From the NCBI GenBank assembly GCA_016288675.1, contig JAEELC010000088.1, positions 1 through 10,955 on the forward strand: a stretch of 10,955 nucleotides of DNA, in the 5' to 3' direction. The stretch is from Acholeplasmatales bacterium. GTDB lineage: Bacteria; Bacillota_I; Bacilli_A; Acholeplasmatales; Anaeroplasmataceae. Below are positions 1-6,475 of this stretch, piece after piece (within the stretch, counting starts at the first letter, position 1; the number at the start of each line of letters is the position of its first letter). The notes under the pieces are model-generated. The model worked only from the letters and a program-made list of their open reading frames with translations, ran no database searches and was not told the origin of the DNA. The position numbers and the translations under genes were made by a program.

Positions 1-226
1 AACCAGTTAATATATGGCTAATATTTAAATAGCGATAAATACGTAATAAAGAAGTTAATTGTTCTGCTGTTATATTATCATGTATATGCTTAACATTTAT
101 TAATAGACCAATAATTATAAAAGTCTCTATTAAAATTAGAATTGTAGAAAGAATATAAAATAATACTACGTCTCTTATTCTTTTATTTTCATTTTTCAAT
201 ATCTTTTCTTCATCTAAATAATTCAT
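1..226 (-). CDS. Unrecognised membrane protein, 5' part (gene cut by the left window edge)
   Basis: An open frame starts at ATG 226-224 and stays open for 75 codons to the left edge, so the C-terminus is missing. A GAGGA ribosome site lies at 236-240, nine bases upstream of the ATG, which supports this start. The visible protein begins MNYLDEEKILKNENKR, a charged, probably cytoplasmic head. A strongly hydrophobic stretch follows at about residues 20-43 (FYILSTILILIETFIIIGLL), consistent with one transmembrane helix, and then a polar segment containing HIHDNITAEQ. I recognise no family. It lies directly downstream of the feo operon terminator in the same orientation. A TAAAAT at 250-255 could be a weak -10, but no convincing -35 is visible, so transcription may partly come from read-through. 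The ORF is likely real from its start context, but the function is unknown. Confidence 0.6.
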   Translation of the reverse strand, partial: MNYLDEEKILKNENKRIRDVVLFYILSTILILIETFIIIGLLINVKHIHDNITAEQLTSLLRIYRYLNISHILTG

Positions 227-263
227 ATATACTATTCCTCGATATTGTTATTTTAACATAAAT

Positions 264-292
264 AAAAAAAATTCCCTAATTTTCTAGGGAAT
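264..292 (-). terminator. Rho-independent terminator of the feo operon
   Basis: On the minus strand the sequence ATTCCCTA, a six-base loop, TAGGGAAT and then a run of T (264-271) forms a perfect 8-bp stem followed by a U-tract. The 5' arm and loop hold the last codons and the stop codon (278-276) of the upstream small gene, so terminator and coding end overlap. Confidence 0.85.
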
Positions 293-509
293 TAATCTTT
301 TTATTTTGTCGTGCCTGTTGTTTTAAAGCACGCTTTTTATTTTTTAAAGCCTGCTTACGCATCCTTTTTACAGCCATCTTCATATTGTTGTGGCATTCAG
401 CACAAGTATCAATTGGCTTATGTTTAATAATTCTATAGATTCTATTTCCAAATATTATTAATACAAAGAGTGCGGCAGCAATAATAACGATAACTTCAAT
501 TGGTTTCAT
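276..509 (-). CDS. Small FeoB-associated membrane protein with a CxxCH motif
   Basis: This 77-residue protein has one N-terminal transmembrane segment (about residues 5-21), then NRIYRIIKHK, a Cys/His motif TCAECH (C36, C39, H40) and a very basic tail (K/R-rich, residues 44-71). Its size, topology and position two bases after feoB match the small Cys-containing membrane proteins often found behind feoB in Firmicutes, so an accessory role in ferrous iron transport is inferred. The positive residues after the helix predict a cytoplasmic C-terminus, so the motif more likely binds iron or another metal, or acts as a thiol pair, than carries c-type heme. No strong ribosome site precedes ATG 509-507, and translation is probably coupled to the feoB stop at 514-512. 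The stop lies inside the terminator stem. Family assignment rests on context and architecture rather than close sequence identity. Confidence 0.7.
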   Translation of the reverse strand: MKPIEVIVIIAAALFVLIIFGNRIYRIIKHKPIDTCAECHNNMKMAVKRMRKQALKNKKRALKQQARQNKKINSLEN

Positions 510-511
510 AA

Positions 512-2980
512 TTAAGCTAAAATCTTTTTATTGTCTCTATATTTATTAAAATAATGAATTCCAAAACCCGCAGCAACTGCTAAAGTCAAAACAATAAATA
601 TTGTCCACCACCAAGAACCAACAATGTAGATGATAGCAGATACAATACATGATGTAACAATCCAGAATAGAAGAGTTGTTCCAAACTTACCTTCTGGCAA
701 TTCTGCTTTAGCTGTACCTACAGCTGCAAAACATGGAATAGTAGTCATATTAAATACTATAAATGATAATAAGCCAGGTACTGTAACACCAGTAGCTAAG
801 AACATTTGATATACAGAGGCTCCTTCAGGATCCAATTCAGATTCAAGTAATCCAATAAATGTATCTAATTGATCAGCAGGTAATGCTTTTGATAAAATTA
901 CTGGTCCAACACATGTAGCAAGTACAGCAAATGTTGAAATAACATTTTCTTTTGCAATAAGACCTGTCATAGCAGCTACAACAAATACCCATCCAGCTTC
1001 AATACCTAATTGAGAACCAAAACCAAGTGGAGTAAATAAAGGTTGGAATAGTTGACCGATACCTGCTAAAATTGAATCTTGTGTTGATAAATAACCAGGT
1101 TCAGATACAATTACATTATATTGATTTAAAGCAGCTTGCATTATTGTATTAGATTGTTCAGCAGTAAATCCTTCTAAAATGCCATCTGTTAATACAACTT
1201 CAGCATATTCAGGATTAATTAATTGTGCTTGTTCTAACACTAACTCTTTAATTGAAACTTGGCTAATATATTGCCAGCTCCATGTAAATGATTGTAAGAA
1301 CCAAATAATTATTGTTGAAGCTAAAATAATAGTAAATGCCTTTTTAACGAAATGTTTAGCTTTATCCCATAAATGAAGCATTAACGCTTTAAATTGAGGT
1401 CTATGATATGCAGGTAATTCCATAATAAATGGTGGAACTTCACCTCTCATAGTTGTATTTCTCATTAAAATTACGGCAACAATTGCAGTTACAATACCGA
1501 TTAAATACATTGAATAAGCAATTAAATCAGGATTTGATAAATTAACAATTGTAGCGATTGCGCCCGCAACAGCAGTTAAAATTGGTAATTTAGCACCACA
1601 ACTAAAGAATGGAATAACTCTAACTGTAGCAACTCTTTCGTTTTGATCAGCAAGAGTTCTTGTATTAATCATAGCAGGTACAGAGCAACCGAATCCCATA
1701 ATCATAGGCATAAACGCTCTACCTGATAAACCAAATTTTCTAAAAATTCTATCTAGAATAAATGCAACTCTAGCCATATATCCAGAATCTTCAAGAATTG
1801 AGAAGAATAAGAATAATAATAAAATTTGTGGCAAGAATGATAATACTGAGAATACACCAGCTAAAACACCATCACAAATAAAACCTGATATCCATGCTGG
1901 AGAATCTTCTAACCATCCGGCAACTAATGTATCCTTAATCCAATCAGTGATTGATGTTAGGAATGTTTGCAATATTACACCTGGTGAATTAATACCATCT
2001 ACTGTATAGAATAATCCAGAGAAGAATCCACCATCATTAAAATCTGTCTCGAAATTACAAGCATTTTTCAAGAACAAGAAATTAGTAGAGAATGTTAAAT
2101 GGTAAATTAAGAATAATAGTATCAAGAAAATTGGAATACCTAACCATTTATTAGTCAAAATCTTATCCGCTTTATCTGATGCTTTTAATTCATTTGAATT
2201 TGTATTCTTTTCTTTAGCATTAGAATAATTTTTAGAAATAAACTTATATCTAGAATCAGCTACTACAGCTTCTAAGTCGTTTCCAAATACTTCATCAGAA
2301 TATGTTTTCTTAAATTCATCAACAATTTTAACTAATTCTGGATGATCTTTTGTTTCAATTTCATCATTTTCAATTAATTTAATTGCATGGAATAGCGGAT
2401 GAGCAACTTCAAGTCCAGTAAATGCTGCTTTAACATCTTTAATAAGATGATTAATAGCACTTCCTTCAAGAATAGAAGCGCCAACCCTTCCATTTCTTGC
2501 AGCTGCTAAAGATCTTTCCATAAGAAGATCAATATTTTCTTCTTTTTGAGCTGAAATAGGAACAACTGGTACACCAATTTGTTTTTCTAATTTAGCTGCA
2601 TCAATTTTATCACCAGATTTTTTAACGATATCCATCATATTTAATGCAATGATAACAGGGACATCCATTTCAAGTAATTGAGTTGTTAAATATAAATTTC
2701 TTTCTAGATTTGTAGCGTCAACAATGTTAATAACCGCATCTGGCTTTTCATCTAAAATATAATTTCTTGAAATTACTTCTTCTGGCGTATATGGTGATAA
2801 AGAATAAATACCAGGTAAATCTGTTATTTGAATTTCTTCATCTAATCTTTTATAAAATCCTTCTTTTTTGTCAACTGTAACACCAGGCCAGTTACCAACA
2901 TGAGCAGTTGAACCAGTTAAAGCGTTGAATAATGTAGTCTTACCACAGTTAGGATTTCCAGCTAAAGCAAATTTTTTCAT
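512..2980 (-). CDS. feoB: FeoB, GTP-dependent ferrous iron transporter
   Basis: FeoB imports Fe(II) across the cytoplasmic membrane and is gated by an N-terminal GTPase. The 822 residues carry the G-protein motifs in order: G1 GNPNCGKTT (8-16), the G2 region VGNWPGVTVDKKEG (28-41), G3 DLPG (54-57), G4 NMMD (114-117) and G5 SAQ (143-145). A helical GDI-like spacer runs to about 275, and the membrane domain starts near 278. Transport-core signatures are GCSVPA (C432), PFFSCGAKLPI (C461), GLIAKENVISTFAVL (673-687) and the second gate NMTTIPCFAAVGTAKAE (C750). The protein is a little long for the family. Part of the extra length is an extracytoplasmic stretch at about 571-640. The ATG at 2980-2978 overlaps the feoA stop by one base (TAATG), and an AGGAGG seven bases upstream lies inside feoA, so translation is coupled. 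All key residues look intact. Confidence 0.97.
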   Translation of the reverse strand: MKKFALAGNPNCGKTTLFNALTGSTAHVGNWPGVTVDKKEGFYKRLDEEIQITDLPGIYSLSPYTPEEVISRNYILDEKPDAVINIVDATNLERNLYLTTQLLEMDVPVIIALNMMDIVKKSGDKIDAAKLEKQIGVPVVPISAQKEENIDLLMERSLAAARNGRVGASILEGSAINHLIKDVKAAFTGLEVAHPLFHAIKLIENDEIETKDHPELVKIVDEFKKTYSDEVFGNDLEAVVADSRYKFISKNYSNAKEKNTNSNELKASDKADKILTNKWLGIPIFLILLFLIYHLTFSTNFLFLKNACNFETDFNDGGFFSGLFYTVDGINSPGVILQTFLTSITDWIKDTLVAGWLEDSPAWISGFICDGVLAGVFSVLSFLPQILLLFLFFSILEDSGYMARVAFILDRIFRKFGLSGRAFMPMIMGFGCSVPAMINTRTLADQNERVATVRVIPFFSCGAKLPILTAVAGAIATIVNLSNPDLIAYSMYLIGIVTAIVAVILMRNTTMRGEVPPFIMELPAYHRPQFKALMLHLWDKAKHFVKKAFTIILASTIIIWFLQSFTWSWQYISQVSIKELVLEQAQLINPEYAEVVLTDGILEGFTAEQSNTIMQAALNQYNVIVSEPGYLSTQDSILAGIGQLFQPLFTPLGFGSQLGIEAGWVFVVAAMTGLIAKENVISTFAVLATCVGPVILSKALPADQLDTFIGLLESELDPEGASVYQMFLATGVTVPGLLSFIVFNMTTIPCFAAVGTAKAELPEGKFGTTLLFWIVTSCIVSAIIYIVGSWWWTIFIVLTLAVAAGFGIHYFNKYRDNKKILA

Positions 2981-3219
2981 TAGGCTTCCTCCTTTACTTC
3001 TACAATTACATTAATTGCTTCATCTTTTCTTAAAGTTAATTCATAGCCTCTTAATGTAACTTCAATAGGATCACCTAATGGAGCTTTCTTTCTAAGCATC
3101 ACATCAGCACCTGGAGTAACGCCCATGTCAAATAATCTTCTTCTAACTTTTCCTTCACCTAATACATTTTTTATGATTCCAGATTCGCCAATTTGGAATT
3201 CGTTTAATTTTTTTTGCAT
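2980..3219 (-). CDS. feoA: FeoA, SH3-like cytoplasmic partner of FeoB
   Basis: This 79-residue protein is a single FeoA domain, a small SH3-like beta-barrel that works with FeoB at the cytoplasmic face of the membrane. The family's core features are visible in order: L5..F8 near the start, GEGKVRRRLFDMGVTPGADV (21-40) with the conserved R-LxDMG-x-PG pattern, then KKAPLGDPIEVTLRGYELTL with the PxGDPI and RG-xLR turn, and an ending in IVEV. GGGAG-type Shine-Dalgarno bases lie seven bases before ATG 3219-3217. It sits between the second FeoA-like gene (15-base gap) and feoB (one-base overlap), in one operon. The last codons also serve as the feoB ribosome site. This is the more canonical of the two FeoA-type proteins here. 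Confidence 0.95.
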   Translation of the reverse strand: MQKKLNEFQIGESGIIKNVLGEGKVRRRLFDMGVTPGADVMLRKKAPLGDPIEVTLRGYELTLRKDEAINVIVEVKEEA

Positions 3220-3234
3220 ATTATTTCTCCCTTC

Positions 3235-3444
3235 TTATGCAACAATAATTTTAGTAGCTAAGCCTTTATCTAAAGCTAGTCTTCCTTCTTTTACACTAAC
3301 AATTATATTTCCTGTATTACCTACAACTTTTAAAGTTGAATTAATAGTAATACCTAATGATTCAAGATGTTTTTTAGTTTTTTCATCTGTTAAAATTTTA
3401 ATTATCTTTAATTCTTGATTTAGTGGCGCAATAATTAATGGCAT
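3235..3444 (-). CDS. Second, divergent FeoA-domain protein
   Basis: First gene of the feo operon. With the start chosen here it has 69 residues, beginning MPLIIAPLNQELKIIKI. A longer reading from ATG 3483-3481 adds 13 residues, but those bases hold the promoter-proximal dyad and the ribosome site. GGAGGA at 3451-3456 sits seven bases before ATG 3444-3442, which is why the shorter start is preferred. The pattern L-x-Q-L-x-I-x-K, HLESLGITINSTLKVV, GNIIVSVKEGRLALDKGLATKI matches the FeoA SH3-like fold (LxSLGI-xxGxxV, VxxGRLALxxxLAxKI). It diverges from its neighbour and lacks the R-LxDMG-xPG form. Paired FeoA-type genes before feoB are common in Firmicutes. The two may form a mixed complex with FeoB, but that is inference. 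The gene ends 15 bases before feoA. Confidence 0.88.
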   Translation of the reverse strand: MPLIIAPLNQELKIIKILTDEKTKKHLESLGITINSTLKVVGNTGNIIVSVKEGRLALDKGLATKIIVA

Positions 3445-3450
3445 AAATAT

Positions 3451-3456
3451 TCCTCC
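3451..3456 (-). promoter_or_regulatory. Ribosome site that fixes the start of the first feoA-like gene
   Basis: GGAGGA on the minus strand, seven bases before ATG 3444-3442. The upstream in-frame ATG at 3483-3481 has no comparable site and lies about at the predicted transcription start, so it is unlikely to be used. Confidence 0.8.
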
Positions 3457-3461
3457 AAAAT

Positions 3462-3541
3462 AGTTAGTTAATTCTAACTCCATTTGTTATTATAGACTAA
3501 CTTAATGATATTTGCAATAACAAAGTTATATAAAACTAACA
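3462..3541. promoter_or_regulatory. Three copies of an 18-bp dyad, candidate metal-regulator operators
   Basis: Read on the plus strand, 3462-3479 is AGTTAG-N6-CTAACT, a perfect 6+6 inverted repeat. 3485-3502 is TGTTAT-N6-CTAACT and covers the -10 box. 3524-3541 is AGTTAT-N6-CTAACA and lies just upstream of the -35 box. All three keep the 18-base layout. GTTA/TAAC half-sites around a feo promoter would fit a metal-responsive repressor such as a DtxR/MntR- or Fur-family protein, but I cannot assign which. The sequence is AT-rich, so the two imperfect copies need testing. Confidence 0.55.
3489..3517 (-). promoter_or_regulatory. Sigma-A-type promoter of the feo operon
   Basis: On the minus strand TTGCAA (3517-3512), a 17-base spacer and TATAAT (3494-3489) form a near-consensus housekeeping promoter. 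The predicted start is near 3482, about 38 bases before the first start codon. The -10 box is covered by one candidate operator, a second lies in the early transcript, and a third lies above the -35. Confidence 0.8.
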
Positions 3542-3548
3542 AGAATAT

Positions 3549-3587
3549 AAAAAAGAGCTAATTATTATTAAAAATAAAATTAGCTCT
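3549..3587 (-). terminator. Terminator after the GltD-like gene
   Basis: A 10-bp perfect stem AGAGCTAATT (3554-3563) / AATTAGCTCT (3578-3587) has a 14-base AT loop. On the minus strand six T follow (3554-3549). It starts 13 bases after the oxidoreductase stop and separates that gene from the feo promoter. Confidence 0.85.
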
Positions 3588-3599
3588 ACTTTTTATTAA

Positions 3600-4562
3600 T
3601 TATGCATTTGCTTGTTCATTAACGTACTTAGCAAAATCTTTTCCGCATTTTAAAGCGACACCAATAGTCTTAGCACCCTTAACAACGTCTCCACCAGTGA
3701 AGATATTAGAAACACTAGTTTGGAATGCTTCTCCATAATTAGCGACAGCCTTAACATAACCATGGTCTGTTGCAATTTCACCAACATTCCAAACAGCTTG
3801 ATCAGGAATTTGACCAATTGCAGATATTACATAATCACATGCAATTGTAGTATATTCACCAGTACCTACAGGGCTCTTTCTTCCTGAAGCATCTGGTTCA
3901 CCTAAAGTCATGATTTCACACTTAACTGCAGTTACGTGACCATTTTCACCAATGATTTCAACAGGGTTAGTTAAGAATTTACAAACAACACCATCTGCTT
4001 CAGCTTCTTCCATTTCACGTGGAGTACATGGAGCTTCAGCTCTATCTCTTCTATAAACAATATAAGTACGTTCAGCACCACTTCTAACAGCACAACGTGC
4101 TACGTCCATTGCAACATTACCAGCACCAACCATAACAGCTGTACCATGTAAAGATGGTTTAGAATTTAATAAATTTAATTTATCTTCAAAATTAAAATCT
4201 CTTAAGAATTCTAAAGCGTTTAAAGAACCTTCTAAATCATCTCCAGGAATTCCTAAATGTCTAACCTTAGTTAAACCAAATGCAAGATATACGTAGTCAT
4301 ATTCTTTAGCAAGATTTAAGAAATCACTTTCTTTTAAATCCTTACCAAAAATAAAATTACCACCTAATTCTTGTACAGGAGTAACAGAACGCATTACAGC
4401 TTCCATCTTAATTCTAAATGCAGGAATACCAAATGCCATAACTCCACCTGCAAAATTCTCTCTTTCATAAATATCAACGCTATGTCCTGCTGTTAAAAGA
4501 TCTTTGGCAGCAGCAAGTCCAGCTGGACCAGCACCGATAATCGCAATTTTTAATTTCTTCAT
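3600..4562 (-). CDS. Short GltD-type NAD(P)H/FAD oxidoreductase without the N-terminal Fe-S domain
   Basis: This 320-residue flavoprotein has the glutamate synthase small-subunit (GltD) fold. The FAD-binding Rossmann motif is GAGPAGLAAA (10-19) with E33 at the strand end. GGVMAFGIPAFRI (39-51) follows, as is typical of GltD relatives. The NAD(P)H motif is GAGNVAMDVAR (146-156) with YRRDRAEAPCTPREMEEAEA (170-189), whose arginines suggest NADPH. Then come AIGQIPD (249-255) and the closing FAD motif TGGDVVKGAKTIGVAL (289-304). Full GltD proteins are about 450-480 residues and start with a domain of roughly 130 residues that binds [4Fe-4S] clusters. Here the protein begins right at the FAD fold, with AGAGG-type ribosome bases before ATG 4562-4560, so the domain is absent rather than cut. 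No gltB-like partner is near. It presumably transfers electrons from NADPH to an unknown acceptor, so glutamate synthase activity should not be assumed. It is monocistronic. Confidence 0.88.
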   Translation of the reverse strand: MKKLKIAIIGAGPAGLAAAKDLLTAGHSVDIYERENFAGGVMAFGIPAFRIKMEAVMRSVTPVQELGGNFIFGKDLKESDFLNLAKEYDYVYLAFGLTKVRHLGIPGDDLEGSLNALEFLRDFNFEDKLNLLNSKPSLHGTAVMVGAGNVAMDVARCAVRSGAERTYIVYRRDRAEAPCTPREMEEAEADGVVCKFLTNPVEIIGENGHVTAVKCEIMTLGEPDASGRKSPVGTGEYTTIACDYVISAIGQIPDQAVWNVGEIATDHGYVKAVANYGEAFQTSVSNIFTGGDVVKGAKTIGVALKCGKDFAKYVNEQANA

Positions 4563-4597
4563 ATATTTACCTCTTTCTTAAAACTTTTGGAATCATA

Positions 4598-4610
4598 GTT
4601 AATGATTAAC
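4598..4610. promoter_or_regulatory. 13-bp palindrome in the leader of the GltD-like gene
   Basis: GTTAAT-G-ATTAAC is a perfect odd-centred palindrome. It lies about 4-16 bases downstream of the predicted transcription start, where a bound repressor would block transcription. The 7-1-7 arrangement (AGTTAAT G ATTAACA) resembles Fur/PerR-family sites in layout, and TTGTTAA...TTAAC resembles a Rex site with the wrong spacing. The regulator is not assigned. Confidence 0.45.
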
Positions 4611-4620
4611 AACTAATTTG

Positions 4621-4629
4621 ATTATATCA
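4621..4629 (-). promoter_or_regulatory. Extended -10 promoter of the GltD-like gene
   Basis: The minus strand reads TGATATAAT, an extended -10 element (TGnTATAAT). No good -35 is seen 16-18 bases above, which fits extended -10 use. The start is expected near 4614, leaving a leader of about 50 bases. Confidence 0.65.
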
Positions 4630-4649
4630 TAAATATATAAAAATAAACT

Positions 4650-4686
4650 TAAAATAAAAAATAAAAGCGATTCAAACGAATCGCTT
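4650..4686 (-). terminator. Terminator after the leucine-rich-repeat lipoprotein gene
   Basis: A perfect 9-bp stem AAGCGATTC (4665-4673) / GAATCGCTT (4678-4686) with a four-base loop is followed on the minus strand by a T-rich run. It begins six bases after the stop codon. Confidence 0.88.
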
Positions 4687-4691
4687 ATTTA

Positions 4692-6239
4692 TTACTTATT
4701 CTTAGTAAATTCTTTATAACCGTCCATATCTGACTTAGTTACTTGAGTATAATTATTTGAAATATAGTTATTAACAGTAAGTTCATCAGCAATATAAACA
4801 TATTCGCAACGTAATAATTTAGAGAAGAATTGACGTGCATATGTATCAGAGAATGAACTAGAATCAATAATAACTGTACCAATTGTAGCTTTATTGAATG
4901 AAGAAGCTGATACACTTGTTGTATTTGCTGGAATATGTAATTCTTCAATCTTAGAGTTAGCAAATACAGAATCACTTAAGCTCTTTAAGTTAGGTGGTAA
5001 AATAACCTTACCTAAAGACACACAGTCAGAGAAAGTATTCTTACCTAAAGAAGTAATCTTTTCTGGGAAATTAATATTAATTAAATTCTTACAATTCTTG
5101 AATGCATAAGATTCAATTTCAGTAACAGAATCTGGTAATACAACAACAGTTAGATTTACACAGTCTTTGAATGTGTTCTTAGCAATCTTAGAAATAGAGT
5201 CACTAAGCATAACTGTTGAAAGATTTGTGCAGCCTTCAAAAATGTTATTTTGCATAGTTAAAACTGAATTTGGAATTTCAATTGATTCAAGAGCAATGCA
5301 ACCAGCAAATGCAAATGGTGCAATATGAGTAATTGAATCAGGAATAGTTACTTCATATAAAGAAACACAATCTTGGAATAAAGAGTCAGTAATCTTAGTC
5401 ATAGAATCTGATAAAGTTACTGTTTCTAGTTGTTCACAATGGTTAAACGCAGAATGTTCAACAGTTTCAACAGAGCTTGGTAAAGCTACACTCTTAATAC
5501 CTGAGCCTTGGAATGCACCTGCTTGAATAGCAGTTACACCGTCAGGAATATCTACTGCGGATAAGGCAATGCAATCCTTAAATGTATTCTTCTTAATTTC
5601 AGTAATATCGCTAGGAATATTAACTTCTGTAAGAGCTGAACATCCTAAGAATGCATCAGTACCAATACTAGTAACTTTCTCACTAAGTTCTAGTTTTTCA
5701 ATGTGTGTGTTTTGCTTAAAAGCGTTTGCTGAAATATTTTCAACTGAAATAGGAGTTTTGTAGTTTGTTTCAGACTTTTGAGCTGGATATTTTATAAGAT
5801 TCTTTTTCTCCTTATCATATAAAACACCTTCGTCAGAAGAATAAGTAGCATTAGCTACCGAAACAACTATGTTTGTTAATTGACTACAATTTTCGAATGT
5901 ACTTTCCGCAATTTTAGTTACAGTAGCAGGAATAGTTAAGTGTGTTAAAACTGAATTTTCAGAAAAACCACTTAAATTAAATGCTCCATAAGAAATTTCT
6001 GTAACATAATAAATTTTACCATCAGCTGGATTAGTATAATGTGATGGTACAGAATAAATGGAATCTTGGCCATTGTATTGCACAAGTGAGCAAGTAGTAG
6101 CTCCTGTGATTTGGAATTGATCCTCTGTCTTAATTGCAGTTACTGTTTTATTAGCATCATCAAGTGAACATGATCCTAAATAAATGGTCGCAACTCCAAC
6201 AGGTAAACTTAGCAATGCACCTTTAATAATTCTTTTCAT
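4692..6239 (-). CDS. BspA-like leucine-rich-repeat surface lipoprotein
   Basis: With the start at ATG 6239-6237 the protein has 515 residues. It opens with a lipoprotein signal: MKR, a hydrophobic core, then LGSC with the lipidated Cys at 24, so it is probably tethered to the outer face of the cytoplasmic membrane. From about residue 80 to 460 it is built of about 15 BspA-type (LRR_5) leucine-rich repeats. Each has the form IPxxVTxIxxxAFxxCxxLxxV and repeats strictly every 23 residues from about 196 (AFLGC, TFKDC, AFNHC, LFQDC, AFAGC, IFEGC, TFKDC, AFKNC, TFSDC). An island at 137-153 (EGVLYDKEKKNLIKYPA) is also typical of BspA proteins. These proteins usually mediate adhesion or surface recognition, but the ligand here is unknown. 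An in-frame ATG 12 codons earlier (6275-6273) lacks a ribosome site and would spoil the signal peptide, so it is rejected. The gene is monocistronic. Confidence 0.92.
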   Translation of the reverse strand: MKRIIKGALLSLPVGVATIYLGSCSLDDANKTVTAIKTEDQFQITGATTCSLVQYNGQDSIYSVPSHYTNPADGKIYYVTEISYGAFNLSGFSENSVLTHLTIPATVTKIAESTFENCSQLTNIVVSVANATYSSDEGVLYDKEKKNLIKYPAQKSETNYKTPISVENISANAFKQNTHIEKLELSEKVTSIGTDAFLGCSALTEVNIPSDITEIKKNTFKDCIALSAVDIPDGVTAIQAGAFQGSGIKSVALPSSVETVEHSAFNHCEQLETVTLSDSMTKITDSLFQDCVSLYEVTIPDSITHIAPFAFAGCIALESIEIPNSVLTMQNNIFEGCTNLSTVMLSDSISKIAKNTFKDCVNLTVVVLPDSVTEIESYAFKNCKNLININFPEKITSLGKNTFSDCVSLGKVILPPNLKSLSDSVFANSKIEELHIPANTTSVSASSFNKATIGTVIIDSSSFSDTYARQFFSKLLRCEYVYIADELTVNNYISNNYTQVTKSDMDGYKEFTKNK

Positions 6240-6247
6240 ATCCTTCG

Positions 6248-6253
6248 TCCTTT
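6248..6253 (-). promoter_or_regulatory. Ribosome site that fixes the lipoprotein start
   Basis: AAAGGA on the minus strand, eight bases before ATG 6239-6237. It selects this start over the ATG at 6275-6273 and yields a normal lipoprotein signal peptide. Confidence 0.75.
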
Positions 6254-6291
6254 CAAAAAAAATTCTTTTTCTCATTAAAAGTTACACAAAT

Positions 6292-6320
6292 ATTATAGTC
6301 TTTTTGTTCAAAACTTTCCA
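6292..6320 (-). promoter_or_regulatory. Promoter of the leucine-rich-repeat lipoprotein gene
   Basis: On the minus strand TGGAAA (6320-6315), 17 bases and TATAAT (6297-6292). The -10 is consensus and the -35 matches 4 of 6. The predicted start is near 6285. The leader carries a run of eight T before the ribosome site. Confidence 0.65.
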
Positions 6321-6408
6321 TACAAAAAATTATAAATACATCTATTTTTTAAAAAAATTAAAAAAACTATCTAATCTTTCTTTGCCTTTAAGCACTATTC
6401 ACCATATC

Positions 6409-6437
6409 TTGACAAAATTCGACAGCAGTACTAAAAT
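6409..6437 (+). promoter_or_regulatory. Near-consensus promoter of the small membrane protein gene
   Basis: TTGACA (6409-6414), a 17-base spacer and TAAAAT (6432-6437) give a full-consensus -35 and a 5/6 -10. The start is expected near 6444, about 20 bases before the ribosome site. It is divergent from the lipoprotein promoter, with an A/T-tract-rich stretch (about 6342-6366) between them. Confidence 0.85.
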
Positions 6438-6462
6438 GAAATTAGAAAAAGAATAAACTTTT

Positions 6463-6469
6463 GGAGGAG
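6463..6469 (+). promoter_or_regulatory. Ribosome site that fixes the start of the small membrane protein
   Basis: GGAGGAG with eight bases between GGAGG and ATG 6476. A TTG at 6461 in the same frame overlaps this site and is therefore not the start. Confidence 0.85.
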
Positions 6470-6475
6470 AAAATT

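Noticed and set aside
387..404. CxxCH as a c-type heme site
   Set aside because: The motif follows a transmembrane helix with positive residues on its side, which predicts a cytoplasmic location. There is no export signal or other cytochrome feature.
1179..1376. Plus-strand open frame inside feoB
   Set aside because: It is antisense to a well-supported gene and has no ribosome site or family resemblance. The same applies to the plus-strand frames at 3125-3418, 4894-5109, 5569-5763 and 7042-7242.
4595..4614. Rex operator upstream of the GltD-like gene
   Set aside because: TTGTTAA and TTAAC arms are present, but they are separated by three bases instead of four and the outer bases do not match. 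It is kept only as an unassigned palindrome.
4597..4614. Fourth copy of the feo dyad in the GltD-like leader
   Set aside because: AGTTAA-N6-ACAACT keeps the length, but the true palindrome there is odd-centred and shifted. The resemblance is probably due to AT richness.
4739..4975. Minus-strand open frame overlapping the lipoprotein gene
   Set aside because: It is an alternative frame within the repeat region, with low-complexity Leu/Ile-rich translation and no ribosome site.
6184..6456. Plus-strand open frame across the divergent intergenic region
   Set aside because: It runs through both promoters and antisense into the lipoprotein signal peptide. It has no ribosome site and the translation is low-complexity.
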